IMG/VR virus record: IMGVR_UViG_3300042312_000342
Coordinates: 1-22,456 of that record
Length of the DNA: 22,456 nucleotides
Direction: 5' to 3' (one strand)
From: a virus
Shown here piece by piece: positions 7,641 to 14,793 of this stretch. Each line of letters starts with the position of its first letter. The stretch's first letter is position 1. Made by a program: the position numbers and the translations under genes. The notes under the pieces were generated by a model. The model saw only the letters and a program-made list of their open reading frames with translations. It did not search any database and had not been told where the DNA came from.

Positions 7641-7867
7641 AATTTCTCTATTTCTTGTTTAACTTCTTGCCAATAATTAATGGAAGGGGATGTGTCGTGT
7701 GTCGTGGTTAAAAGATAATGAATCTTTATTAACTCATCCACGGCAACCAATGCGCATTTTTTAGCATTAATTTTTTTCATGTTATCGCCTAAAAATGAGG
7801 TTATTTCATTTCTAAACTTATCAACTAACTCCTCTGCTTTTTCTTTTGGTGTCATTATATGTTCCAT
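7637..7867 (-). CDS. Small paralogous phage protein, copy 1 of 3 (76 aa)
   Basis: First of the triplet. The start used here gives MEHIMTPKEKAEELVDKF; the internal methionine at residue 5 aligns with copy 2 and is an equally good start. The central motif is AKKCALVAVDE and the end is YWQEVKQEIEKL. Its stop overlaps the start of copy 2 (ATGA), and its own start lies three bases after the stop of the 209-residue gene, so all are co-translated with it. Confidence 0.82.
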   Translation of the reverse strand: MEHIMTPKEKAEELVDKFRNEITSFLGDNMKKINAKKCALVAVDELIKIHYLLTTTHDTSPSINYWQEVKQEIEKL

Positions 7868-7870
7868 AAT

Positions 7871-8500
7871 TTAAATGTCTGTACCTCCTGTTGGTTTTTG
7901 TGGAGCAATTTCTATTTTAGCTCCTTCGTTAATTAATTCAATAAATGGTTCAAATGATCTCTGATTTAAATATACAGAAGATCCTTGCATAAATGTCAAT
8001 CTATTAATGTTTGTAGCAACAGAATTTTCTTTCTTCTGTAAGATTTCAAAGTTTAAAGCAGATATAAGCTGTGCAGCTGTATATTCTCCTTCTAACAGTA
8101 TTTTATCAAATTTTAATCTACAATCATCTTTATACAATCTAAGTGCTCTAGTGCCCTTAAATGTCTTACCTTTATATTCAAAAGAATCAGTGCCTGGATA
8201 AGTTTTCCACCACTCTTCAAAATCTGTACTAGCTGGTTTTCTTTTTATTATTTTTTTATTACTTTTAGTATTTATAAAATCTAATAAATCCCTTCCTAAT
8301 ACAGTTATTTTTTCATCATCACAAGTTATGAGTCCTTTTCTTATTAAAGAATGATAGACAGAAGCAATTTTCATACTTTCATCACATAATGGTGAAACAT
8401 CAAATTTTTCGTCTATCAACTTTAATAAAAATATTACATCAATATTATACCCCCTTTTTATTAGTTCTTCGAACTGTTCTGGTGTTATGTCTATCTTCAT
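7871..8500 (-). CDS. Possible winged-helix replication accessory protein, 209 aa
   Basis: The N-terminal 80 residues look like a winged helix (VIFLLKLIDEKFDV, then KIASVYHSLIRKGLI and DDEKITVLGRDLLDFI). A lysine-rich linker follows, then a second domain beginning FEEWWKTYPGTDSFEYKGK. A (F)xxWWxxYP motif after a winged helix recalls phage replisome-organiser or helicase-loader proteins, and the DnaB-like helicase downstream lacks its own loader-binding domain. That suggests, but does not show, a loading or origin-binding role. No ATPase motif is present. It overlaps the preceding small gene by 56 bases. Confidence 0.6.
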   Translation of the reverse strand: MKIDITPEQFEELIKRGYNIDVIFLLKLIDEKFDVSPLCDESMKIASVYHSLIRKGLITCDDEKITVLGRDLLDFINTKSNKKIIKRKPASTDFEEWWKTYPGTDSFEYKGKTFKGTRALRLYKDDCRLKFDKILLEGEYTAAQLISALNFEILQKKENSVATNINRLTFMQGSSVYLNQRSFEPFIELINEGAKIEIAPQKPTGGTDI

Positions 8501-8657
8501 GGTTTAATACAGTTTTTATTTTAATAATTGCAGGTAAACTTTTAGTACGTTTTTTTTCCTCTTCTTCCCATTGTTGCCATGATCTTTCAATATCTCGTTT
8601 TCTCTCCATATGATAAATATGATCATTAGGATATTCCCAATCTTCAAACCAATTCAT
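8445..8657 (-). CDS. Small basic/acidic hypothetical protein, 70 aa
   Basis: An ATG at 8657 gives a 70-residue protein that opens MNWFEDWEYPNDHIYHMERK, has an acidic helix QQWEEEEKKR, and ends in a basic tail TVRRTNKKGV. A longer in-frame start at 8714 exists, but its 19 extra residues lie inside the 52-residue membrane peptide gene read in another frame, so I prefer 8657. It overlaps that gene by 14 bases and the next by 56 bases; so long an overlap is unusual here and lowers confidence. Function unknown. Confidence 0.5.
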   Translation of the reverse strand: MNWFEDWEYPNDHIYHMERKRDIERSWQQWEEEEKKRTKSLPAIIKIKTVLNHEDRHNTRTVRRTNKKGV

Positions 8658-8802
8658 CACTCTGAGATTTAGTTTTTTTAGCTTTTTTACGTTTAATTTT
8701 ATAACTACCATCATTAATTAATGGAGCATTTTTTAGTTCATAAATGATAAATATCATACATAAACAAAAAACACTTAAAATTATAATCCATGTTGTTGTC
8801 AT
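8644..8802 (-). CDS. 52-residue membrane peptide with basic tail
   Basis: Begins MTTTWIIILSVFCLCMIFII (one hydrophobic membrane span), then YELKNAPLIND and a lysine-rich cytoplasmic tail (SYKIKRKKAKKTKSQ). The positive-inside rule puts the C terminus in the cytoplasm. The start is preceded seven bases upstream by the TTAAC-type element at 8810-8824, which supports the ATG chosen. Function unknown; small membrane peptides are common early phage products. Confidence 0.7.
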   Translation of the reverse strand: MTTTWIIILSVFCLCMIFIIYELKNAPLINDGSYKIKRKKAKKTKSQSDELV

Positions 8803-8809
8803 TTTTTTA

Positions 8810-8824
8810 AAATTTAATGGTTAA
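8810..8824 (-). promoter_or_regulatory. TTAAC-type upstream element before the 52-residue membrane peptide
   Basis: In the sense direction it reads TTAACCATTAAATTT, ending seven bases before the ATG at 8802. It differs from the copy at 11596-11610 by a single base. Confidence 0.4.
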
Positions 8825-8828
8825 ACAT

Positions 8829-9113
8829 TCATTCTTTTATTCTTAATCCAAATTCTAGATTAAACCAATCAAAAGTACGAAGAGCTCTTAATTTATTACA
8901 TTTAAAAACTTTTTTTATTAAAGCTAAAGCATAAGCTTTAAACTCTTCATGTTGTTTTTGTGTCATTGTGATGTTAAAATACCACATATCATCATCAAGG
9001 GTGTCCATTATTGTTTTTCCTACCATTTTTAATTGATATTCAACAAGATGTCTACTGATGTTTTCTCGATTAATTTTACTTGGCTTTTCCCCAAGATTCT
9101 CCGATGTTTGCAT
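8829..9113 (-). CDS. Conserved phage hypothetical protein, 94 aa
   Basis: A small protein with HLVEYQLKMVGKTIMDTLDD (residues 22-41), DMWYFNITMTQKQHEEFKAYAL and a final helix NLEFGLRIKE. I recognise the pattern 'LVEYQL..(I/V)GKT...DTL(D)DD.W(Y/F)FN' followed by 'QHEEFK.YA' as a family found beside DNA polymerase genes in Bacteroidota phages; no function is known to me. Its start lies 38 bases inside the end of the polymerase gene, so it is translated in coupling with it. A role near the polymerase is inferred from position only. Confidence 0.8.
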   Translation of the reverse strand: MQTSENLGEKPSKINRENISRHLVEYQLKMVGKTIMDTLDDDMWYFNITMTQKQHEEFKAYALALIKKVFKCNKLRALRTFDWFNLEFGLRIKE

Positions 9114-11094
9114 CTGCTTTAATTTTTAAATTAGTTAAATAATAATTTCCTGCTTTAATCATACATTCTTGTACTTTTAATCTAACTAATTCTGCCATAT
9201 TTTTAGGACACTCAACAATTATTTCATCATGTACTGTATTACAAATTTTAACTATCCATTGATAATTATTTTGTATAATCCAGTTATATAAATAAAGTGC
9301 AGCTGTCTTTAATTGGTGCGAAGCACAAGTTTGAACAGGACTGTTAAGACATAGTCTTTGATATTCTGATTTAAGTTTGGAATATTGAGATACTTCTGTT
9401 TTTTTAGATTTATAATATTTTACAGCTTCAGGAAATATATAATTATATTCTTTTCCTTTTTCTTGCTCATCAAATTTCTTTTTATAATCTAATTTACCTT
9501 GCTTATATATTTGCCATTGTTCTTTAGTTATTTGATTCACTTTGTTTTTATACTCTTTAAACTTGTCAAATTTTGGTAAAAATAGTTTCCAACCATCAAC
9601 AGATTCTATATATCCTTGTTTAATGGCTTTATCAAATTCTTTTTGTCCCCAAGTATATAATCCTTCATGAAGTTCTTTAAAAGCATTTTCTATTTTATTT
9701 GCTTCTGATAAAGGAATACCATCTTTTTCATGTATTGTATATGCACTACCACCATATTGAAAAGCAAATCTAGGTGCTTTAGCAGCTTGTCTTTTATCTT
9801 TATGAAGTTTAATAATTGTTTCATCATCCATATCTTTAATTTCTGGAAATAACACTCTAGCAAAAGCACAATGTAAATCATCTCCATTGATTACAGAAGC
9901 TGTCATAGCAGCATCTCCTGATAAATCAGCAGCAATAACAGTTTCTTGACCACTCCAGTCACATACAATCATTTTATTACCTTTATTAGCTACAAAACAA
10001 TCTCTTGTTGTTGAATCTGAAGGAAAGTTTAAAAAATTAATATTTCCTTTTCTTGTAGAAAGTCTTGCAGTATCCACCATAGGATTAAAATTAGTGTATA
10101 TACGTTCTTTTTCTATTTTTTGATAAATTTTTTCACCAAAAGTTGTCACTCTATGATTTGCTTCTTGAAAATTAAGCCACATATCAACAAACACATGTTT
10201 TGATTTTCTAATAACATCTTCATTAATACTATCCTTACCATTTTTATCTTTAGTTTTAATACCAAAAGCATTAAATACTTTTATCATTTGTATAGGAGAA
10301 GTTATGCTAATCAATATTCTTTTTTTTGTGTCAAACATATCAATTTGATTATCCGCAAATTGTGGAAGTTCATCAAAAATATATTCTTCAATTGTTTTTT
10401 TCCATTTTAAAGAATTTATAACATCTTCTTCCATTTTGGCTTTCCATTTTTTAGAACTAATAGGCATACCACATTGTTCCATATAAGCTAATGCTTTAAT
10501 ATATTCACAATGTAATAAATATGTAGGTTCAAATCCTCCTTTTTTAATTTTATCATATAATACATCATGTAATTCACCAAGCTTATCAACATCATTAAAA
10601 GAATATTCTATTGTACTTTTTTGACTTAATTTAACTATATGAATATTTTTTTGTTCTGTTTTATCATAAACAATCTCTAACTCTCTTTTCATTACAGAAC
10701 CAAAATCATGTCTATATGGAAGAAAATCTTCATCTATAGCCCCATTATATATAATTTTACTAGCTAACATTGTATCTCTCACTTTTTCAGGATAAAAACC
10801 ATATTTATAACAAAACCCTAAATCAAATAAAGCATTGTGAAATATTAATGTTTTATATTGTAAATAAGGAATTATATCAGAAAACTGATAATTATCATTG
10901 TATAAAACAATAATATAATTATTATTTCCTGTTCCTATTTGACAACAAAACATTTCATGATGTCTAGCTTCAAGACCTGCTGTTTCACTATCAAAAGCTA
11001 TTGTTTCAGGAAGAATCATATCTTCAATATTACAATAATTGTATTCTCCAATTTTTTCAAAAGGTGTTCTATCTTTACAAACTATATAATCCAT
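9076..11094 (-). CDS. Family A DNA polymerase with 3'-5' exonuclease domain
   Basis: The phage replicative polymerase, 672 residues. The proofreading domain has Exo I FDSET (D35, E37), Exo II FHNALFDLGF (N87, D91) and a probable Exo III aspartate near 168-178 (NDVDKLGELHDV). The polymerase domain has motif A CDWSGQE (D379), motif B DKRQAAKAPRFAFQYGG (433-449) and motif C VHDE (621-624). There is no N-terminal 5' nuclease, as in T7 and crAss-like enzymes. A lysine/tyrosine-rich insert of roughly 70 residues (about 510-580) separates motifs B and C. It stands at the head of the replication block, with the DnaB-like helicase further downstream. Confidence 0.96.
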   Translation of the reverse strand: MDYIVCKDRTPFEKIGEYNYCNIEDMILPETIAFDSETAGLEARHHEMFCCQIGTGNNNYIIVLYNDNYQFSDIIPYLQYKTLIFHNALFDLGFCYKYGFYPEKVRDTMLASKIIYNGAIDEDFLPYRHDFGSVMKRELEIVYDKTEQKNIHIVKLSQKSTIEYSFNDVDKLGELHDVLYDKIKKGGFEPTYLLHCEYIKALAYMEQCGMPISSKKWKAKMEEDVINSLKWKKTIEEYIFDELPQFADNQIDMFDTKKRILISITSPIQMIKVFNAFGIKTKDKNGKDSINEDVIRKSKHVFVDMWLNFQEANHRVTTFGEKIYQKIEKERIYTNFNPMVDTARLSTRKGNINFLNFPSDSTTRDCFVANKGNKMIVCDWSGQETVIAADLSGDAAMTASVINGDDLHCAFARVLFPEIKDMDDETIIKLHKDKRQAAKAPRFAFQYGGSAYTIHEKDGIPLSEANKIENAFKELHEGLYTWGQKEFDKAIKQGYIESVDGWKLFLPKFDKFKEYKNKVNQITKEQWQIYKQGKLDYKKKFDEQEKGKEYNYIFPEAVKYYKSKKTEVSQYSKLKSEYQRLCLNSPVQTCASHQLKTAALYLYNWIIQNNYQWIVKICNTVHDEIIVECPKNMAELVRLKVQECMIKAGNYYLTNLKIKADANIGESWGKAK

Positions 11095-11123
11095 AATTTT
11101 TTATATTAATAATGTTATAAATT

Positions 11124-11171
11124 AATTATAGATGATGAAAAATATATTCCACCATCTATAATTTTTTTTTT
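11124..11171 (+). terminator. Hairpin plus T-run pointing against the genes (plus-strand intrinsic terminator)
   Basis: Read on the plus strand, an 11-bp stem (AATTATAGATG / CATCTATAATT; 11124-11134 and 11153-11163) with an 18-base loop runs into ten T residues (11162-11171). On the minus strand the hairpin follows an A-run and has only a weak A/T tail, so it suits plus-strand transcription best. All neighbouring genes are on the minus strand, so it may stop antisense transcription between the polymerase gene and its upstream neighbour. Confidence 0.55.
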
Positions 11172-11197
11172 AGTTTACAAAGATAATTAAAATTATT

Positions 11198-11587
11198 TTA
11201 GTTATCAAAGTAATATCTGACATGATTTGAGTATACAACAATTTTACTTGGTACACCAATAAAATTCATACTGTTTACAGGTACTTCTATACCTATATCT
11301 GCAGGTTGTACAGTGTCAATAGGTGTGTTAATATCTTTAGTGACATCTTTAACTCCTATTTCTGCCATTAAAGAATCTGGTAGTGGAATTGTATTAATTA
11401 CTTTTGGTTTACTAAAGTTTTTAGTAATTTTTCTAGTAATTTTAGAAATTCTCCACACTTTACTGTATACAGCATGATAGGGTCTTTTCCATTCTTTTGC
11501 TAAATCACTAGCAATAATGTTTAAATCTTTACCTGTTCTTACTAGTGTTTTAACTTGATTTACTTGTCTTGTTGAATAACGTTGCAT
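11198..11587 (-). CDS. Putative small DNA-binding protein, 129 aa
   Basis: The first 50 residues (MQRYSTRQVNQVKTLVRTGK, then DLNIIASDLAKEW and AVYSKVWRIS) form three short helices typical of a helix-turn-helix or SANT/Myb-like unit, followed by a basic stretch ITRKITKNFSKPK. The rest is low in regular structure, with a short strand-rich end (NFIGVPSKIVVYSNHVRYYF). It lies just upstream of the polymerase gene and could be a regulator. The motif match is by eye only. The ATG is preceded by the TTAAC-type element at 11596-11610. Confidence 0.65.
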   Translation of the reverse strand: MQRYSTRQVNQVKTLVRTGKDLNIIASDLAKEWKRPYHAVYSKVWRISKITRKITKNFSKPKVINTIPLPDSLMAEIGVKDVTKDINTPIDTVQPADIGIEVPVNSMNFIGVPSKIVVYSNHVRYYFDN

Positions 11588-11595
11588 AGTTTAAA

Positions 11596-11610
11596 AAATT
11601 TAATTGTTAA
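11596..11610 (-). promoter_or_regulatory. TTAAC-type upstream element before the 129-residue gene
   Basis: In the sense direction it reads TTAACAATTAAATTT, ending eight bases before the ATG at 11587. Near-identical copies precede 4841 and 8802. Confidence 0.4.
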
Positions 11611-11612
11611 TA

Positions 11613-11912
11613 TTAATTATTGTTTATTTTTACAAGTGATACCGCTCTTTCATGACCTTCAAGAGCACCTTCATAAGATGTATATCTTTCTTGATACATA
11701 TCATCTTTTCCTCCAAATATCATAGTTTCCCATAATACTGGAACATTTTTATTATAAGAATGATCCAATCCTAAAAAAACTGTTGAAACATGTACATCAT
11801 TAATGTTTTCTTGTTTAACAATTCTTTTTTCAGGATTTTTTAAGTCCCATTTTATATAATCTTTTATATCTGCTTTTATAGGCAAATTATTTTCATCTAA
11901 TATATACCACAT
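11613..11912 (-). CDS. Conserved phage hypothetical protein (LGLDHS/PVLWETM family), 99 aa
   Basis: The protein contains VSTVFLGLDHSYN, PVLWETMIFGGKDD, YQERYTSYEGALEGHERAVS and a short lysine end. The order 'STVFLGLDH(S/R)', 'PVLWETM(I/V)FGG', 'RY(T/S)S..(E/D)AL.GH..A' is one I recognise as a widespread family in phages and bacterial chromosomes, with no experimental function known to me. It is a compact alpha/beta protein with no signal or membrane segment. It lies between the secreted protein gene and the putative DNA-binding protein gene. Confidence 0.85.
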   Translation of the reverse strand: MWYILDENNLPIKADIKDYIKWDLKNPEKRIVKQENINDVHVSTVFLGLDHSYNKNVPVLWETMIFGGKDDMYQERYTSYEGALEGHERAVSLVKINNN

Positions 11913-11946
11913 AATTTTAATTGTTTTTACTATCTTCTCATTTCTT

Positions 11947-12450
11947 TTATTTTATTTTAACAATTTTGCTATTTGTAATAACTCTTATGAATAAATTGTT
12001 TTCTTTAGCACTTGGATTATTCTCAAATTCTGCATATTCATACCCGTTAACAAATCGAACTAATTTTACTTTAGATTCAGATAAGTTTTTTAAATCTTCA
12101 TCTGTAAAATTAAAATAAGAGGTACCATCACAGTTAAATTTATTCCATGATGTTAATGTAATAACTTTACTATTTTCTAAAAGAAAATAAAGAGTGTTTT
12201 TTTCTACACAAGAACTTCCTACAAATGATTTCACAATTAAAGATTTTAAGATTAATTTATCTTGCTCAAATTTAAAATTAGGCGTTATGATAAATCCTTC
12301 TGTTTTTTCTTTATTTGCAATAATCATTTTCTCAGTTGGTAAATAATATTCTTTTTTTGTAATTTCATCAACTAAATGCTCTACAAAATACTCTTGAGCA
12401 TTAAAAAATAAACCTTGTAATAAAACTGCGACAACTAATAATTTTTTCAT
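11947..12450 (-). CDS. Secreted protein with Flavobacterium-type signal peptide, 167 aa
   Basis: Residues 1-18 form a signal peptide: KK, hydrophobic LLVVAVLLQGLFF, then NAQ with cleavage predicted after Ala or Gln. The NAQ ending is typical of Flavobacteriaceae exported proteins. The mature part is beta-rich and charged, with Cys pairs CVEKNTLYFL and FNCDGTSYF that could form a disulfide. There is no phage-specific motif. A periplasmic or surface protein in a phage genome suggests a cargo gene that alters the host envelope, for example by blocking superinfection; that is inference. About 100 bases of upstream sequence hold a GTTAA-CAA-TTAAC inverted repeat (12480-12492). Confidence 0.75.
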   Translation of the reverse strand: MKKLLVVAVLLQGLFFNAQEYFVEHLVDEITKKEYYLPTEKMIIANKEKTEGFIITPNFKFEQDKLILKSLIVKSFVGSSCVEKNTLYFLLENSKVITLTSWNKFNCDGTSYFNFTDEDLKNLSESKVKLVRFVNGYEYAEFENNPSAKENNLFIRVITNSKIVKIK

Positions 12451-12551
12451 TTTGTGTTTGTTTTTATAATTAATATTAAGTTAACAATTAACCTATACAT
12501 TGTGAGGTGATTATTTTTCTATATGTTTATAATTCTTTCTTATCACTCTAT

Positions 12552-12833
12552 CTACTTTGTATCATTTTCTTTATATTTTTGAATAATCAATAAACAACTA
12601 TCTCCTACTTTCCATTTATTTTCATACTCAAATGGAATATCTATTTCTTGAGTTGTTTTATCATTCTGAATCCATAATGTAGGATTTTGGGAATGACCTC
12701 TACCAATATGTCCTTCTCTAACAGCAGAAGCTTTACCATCAATAATTTCTTGTCCTATATGTTCATATTTAGGCTGTGTACAAGAAATAATTAATAAACC
12801 TATTATTAATGTGTATAATATATTATTTTTCAT
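12552..12833 (-). CDS. Small lipoprotein, 93 aa
   Basis: The N terminus is MKNNILYTLIIGLLIISC, a lipoprotein signal with lipobox LIISC, so the cysteine at residue 18 is likely lipidated. The mature 75 residues (TQPKYEHIGQEIIDGKASAV, then GRGHSQNPTLWIQND and FEYENKWKVGDSCLLIIQKY) look like a small beta domain. It probably sits in the inner or outer membrane facing the periplasm. The gene starts three bases after the stop of the 318-residue gene, so it is coupled to it. Phage lipoproteins can prevent superinfection; that role is a guess from location only. Confidence 0.8.
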   Translation of the reverse strand: MKNNILYTLIIGLLIISCTQPKYEHIGQEIIDGKASAVREGHIGRGHSQNPTLWIQNDKTTQEIDIPFEYENKWKVGDSCLLIIQKYKENDTK

Positions 12834-12836
12834 ATC

Positions 12837-13793
12837 TTATTGCTTTTTAAATTGTTCAAACCATTCATTAAAATCATAATACATTTGATTTACCCCACCA
12901 TGTTTTCCAACTGTATATGCTCGCCTTAAATCTTCCTCACTATACATTTTTTCAGCTTGCCATTTAGCACCATCTTTAAATCCATGTTCATAAGTATTTT
13001 TATTTTCATAATCCTCTAAATATTCTGAATACTTCTCAAATGCTTGTTTTAATTTGTCATTTGGTTGAGATGGATTGTTTATTTTATCAATAAACTTTTT
13101 AATATTCTCTTTTTTTTCATCATTGAATACTTCTTCCAATTTGATTTCTTTTCCTATGTTTTGTATGTAATCTGAGGTTAAGGCTATTCCTTGCTTGCTA
13201 TGAACTTCTCCATATAAGCCTAACTCTTCATCATCTTTCATCATATCAATTAGATGTTGTTTTTGTTGTTCTTTGTTAATATAATCAGTTACAGTATCGA
13301 TGTCTTTTTGATTAAAAATATCTTCCTCAGTTAGTACTTTTTTAGGTTCTTCTTTTGAAATGATTATTTCGTAGTATTGCCACTCTTCTCTATAACCACC
13401 TTCAATCTCTGGATGGTCTTCGCTATCTTTAATTAGATTAACTTGAACTTCCTCACAACTTGGATTCTTAACAAACCATTCTAAGAAATCATCAGGAATT
13501 GCTTGTACACCATCTTTGATTAAGTCTTGGTCTGTTGTTAGGATGATTTTTTGAGTCCACTCTGGAGTTACACCAGATAACTTTATTGTTTTAGGACATT
13601 TAGCAACCTTATTTTCTTTTGGTAAATAATACCAGTCTCCTTCTTTAATTTCTTCATCAGAAGTGATGTAGATGTTTTGATTAACTTGTTTACTATAATC
13701 TCTATAAGGTTCTTTTGTTAAAACAAGTACATTTGATAAATTATATCTTAACCTACTTGGTTTGTCTGTTGGTAGTACGTGTATGTTTTTCAT
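12837..13793 (-). CDS. Conserved Bacteroidota phage protein (MKNIHVLPTDKPSRL family), 318 aa
   Basis: The N terminus, MKNIHVLPTDKPSRLRYNL, then VNQNIYITSDEEIKEGDWYY, KIILTTDQDLIKDGVQAI and FLEWFVKNPSCEEV, is a pattern I recognise from many Flavobacteriia phages and prophages, where it varies only in the middle. No enzymatic activity is known. The middle (about 135-235) is charged, with KEEPKKVLTEEDIFNQ. The end (about 245-318) is helical, with YEHGFKDGAKWQAEKMYSEE and FNEWFEQFKKQ. This layout suggests a beta domain plus a helical tail acting as an adaptor; that is inference. It sits between small genes with 1- to 4-base gaps. Confidence 0.88.
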   Translation of the reverse strand: MKNIHVLPTDKPSRLRYNLSNVLVLTKEPYRDYSKQVNQNIYITSDEEIKEGDWYYLPKENKVAKCPKTIKLSGVTPEWTQKIILTTDQDLIKDGVQAIPDDFLEWFVKNPSCEEVQVNLIKDSEDHPEIEGGYREEWQYYEIIISKEEPKKVLTEEDIFNQKDIDTVTDYINKEQQKQHLIDMMKDDEELGLYGEVHSKQGIALTSDYIQNIGKEIKLEEVFNDEKKENIKKFIDKINNPSQPNDKLKQAFEKYSEYLEDYENKNTYEHGFKDGAKWQAEKMYSEEDLRRAYTVGKHGGVNQMYYDFNEWFEQFKKQ

Positions 13794-13794
13794 C

Positions 13795-14058
13795 TTATTT
13801 TATATTTTCTAGTGGATAACTGTTTAAAATTGAATCTATATCAATAACTAAAAACTCAGGAAAATCACCATCTTCATCTTCATAATGACAATCCTCATTA
13901 TGATTTTTCATTACAGCTTTTTCAGCAGCTTCTTTCAATGCTGCTTCTACATGGAGTTTAGCAAATTCAATCATGCATTCTGATATAGGTGTATTGGGAT
14001 ATGCATTTTCTTCAAAATGTTTTAACCATTCTTCTGCTGTTGGTATATTATTTTTCAT
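13795..14058 (-). CDS. Small conserved hypothetical protein (IPTAEEWL family), 87 aa
   Basis: Starts MKNNIPTAEEWLKHFEE, then MIEFAKLHVEAALKEAAEKA, and ends DSILNSYPLENIK. The pattern 'TAEE(F/W)L', 'M(I/V)EFAKLHV(E/K)AAL..A' and the terminal 'SIL.(S/A)YP..(N/L)I' is a family I know from flavobacterial phages, without known function. It is helical in the first two-thirds with an acidic middle (NEDCHYEDEDGDF). Its start overlaps the end of the zinc-ribbon-like peptide gene by 11 bases. Confidence 0.85.
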   Translation of the reverse strand: MKNNIPTAEEWLKHFEENAYPNTPISECMIEFAKLHVEAALKEAAEKAVMKNHNEDCHYEDEDGDFPEFLVIDIDSILNSYPLENIK

Positions 14059-14173
14059 GATTTATAGGTTTAGGTTTACATACATGACCATCACTCCATT
14101 TAATACCTGGAGGTGGTGTTAATTCTGGTGAGCTGTATTTTGTACCACACTCATTACATATAAATTTGTTCAT
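14048..14173 (-). CDS. 41-residue zinc-ribbon-like peptide
   Basis: The peptide opens FICNECGTKYSSPELTPP, then GIKWSDGHVC and a proline/lysine tail. CxxC at residues 6-9 and H30-x-C32 give a plausible CCHC-type zinc site. The 'CGTxYSSPELTPPPG(I/W)KWSDGHxC' layout resembles tiny zinc-binding proteins I associate with phages of this host group. The ATG at 14173 is the first in frame. Function unknown. Confidence 0.7.
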   Translation of the reverse strand: MNKFICNECGTKYSSPELTPPPGIKWSDGHVCKPKPINHEK

Positions 14174-14184
14174 ATTTTGTTTTT

Positions 14185-14400
14185 TTATTGATTAATACTA
14201 CTTTCTACTATTAAATATCCATTTTGCATATTAATAGGTTCAAATCTTTTAAAAGGTAATGTAGTTTTTAAATATTCAATTACATCAGATAAAATATATA
14301 AATTATACACATGTAATCTTCTACATTTAATACCTTTTTCAACAGGATTAATGCCTGTTATAGCTATAACTTCTTTTTTTGTTAATATTCTATTTTCCAT
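14185..14400 (-). CDS. Hypothetical protein, possible helix-turn-helix, 71 aa
   Basis: The N terminus NRILTKKEVIAITGINP resembles the start of a MerR/excisionase-like helix-turn-helix (LTxKEVxxxTG). The rest has CRRLHVYNLYILSDVIEYLK and a beta-like end. The similarity is short and by eye, so a DNA-binding role is only suggested. It is separated by 11 bases from the zinc-ribbon-like gene and by 16 bases from the gene above. Confidence 0.6.
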   Translation of the reverse strand: MENRILTKKEVIAITGINPVEKGIKCRRLHVYNLYILSDVIEYLKTTLPFKRFEPINMQNGYLIVESSINQ

Positions 14401-14416
14401 AAGTTAAAAATAATTA

Positions 14417-14542
14417 TTAAAGGTTTTCATATGCTAATAACATACGTTTATGATCTGTATAATAAATGTTTTTAATTTTAATCATCCATTCATTAAATTT
14501 CTCAATCTTTTCCTGTTTGTTTTTTAACAATGTATTGTTCAT
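14417..14542 (-). CDS. 41-residue helical peptide
   Basis: Starts MNNTLLKNKQEKIEKFNEWM and continues IKIKNIYYTDHKRMLL; a single amphipathic, lysine-rich helix. It lies two bases downstream of the 59-residue coiled-coil gene. No homology is recognised. Position in the gene string and codon pattern support translation. Confidence 0.55.
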   Translation of the reverse strand: MNNTLLKNKQEKIEKFNEWMIKIKNIYYTDHKRMLLAYENL

Positions 14543-14544
14543 AA

Positions 14545-14724
14545 TTATAAGAGTTTTTTAAGTTTGTCTTTAATTTCTTGTATTTCATCTTCTAGTTTAT
14601 ATTTAGCAGCTCTGTATTTAGTATCATCATGCCAATATTCTAAATCTCTTAATTCAACTTCTTTATCAAAAAGAAGTTTTACCATTTTTTGTATTTCTAA
14701 TAATTCTTTAAATATTTCTTTCAT
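14545..14724 (-). CDS. 59-residue coiled-coil protein
   Basis: The sequence is a nearly continuous heptad-type helix: KEIFKELLEIQKMVKLLFDK, then VELRDLEYWHDDTKYRAAKY and LEDEIQEIKDKLKKLL, alternating acidic and basic residues with leucine/isoleucine spacing. It is probably oligomeric. It starts about 37 bases after the hairpin at 14761-14780, so it is likely the first gene of the accessory string that runs to 11.6 kb. Confidence 0.65.
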   Translation of the reverse strand: MKEIFKELLEIQKMVKLLFDKEVELRDLEYWHDDTKYRAAKYKLEDEIQEIKDKLKKLL

Positions 14725-14760
14725 TTTATGTCATTTTTTAAAAATTAATATAAGAAATAA

Positions 14761-14780
14761 GGGCTCTTGTTATAGAGCCC
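14761..14780 (-). terminator. Intrinsic terminator after the 48-residue gene
   Basis: A perfect 7-bp stem GGGCTCT / AGAGCCC with a 6-base loop. On the minus strand it is followed by a T-rich tail (TTATTTCTTA); on the plus strand by TTTATT. It lies 14 bases after the stop of the 48-residue gene and probably works in both directions. Confidence 0.75.
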
Positions 14781-14793
14781 TTTATTCCTCTCC

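Noticed and set aside
9690-9887. Minus-strand frame inside the polymerase gene
   Set aside because: It is out of frame within conserved polymerase motif B coding sequence; low-complexity composition. The frame at 16199-16396 within the VWA gene is rejected for the same reason.
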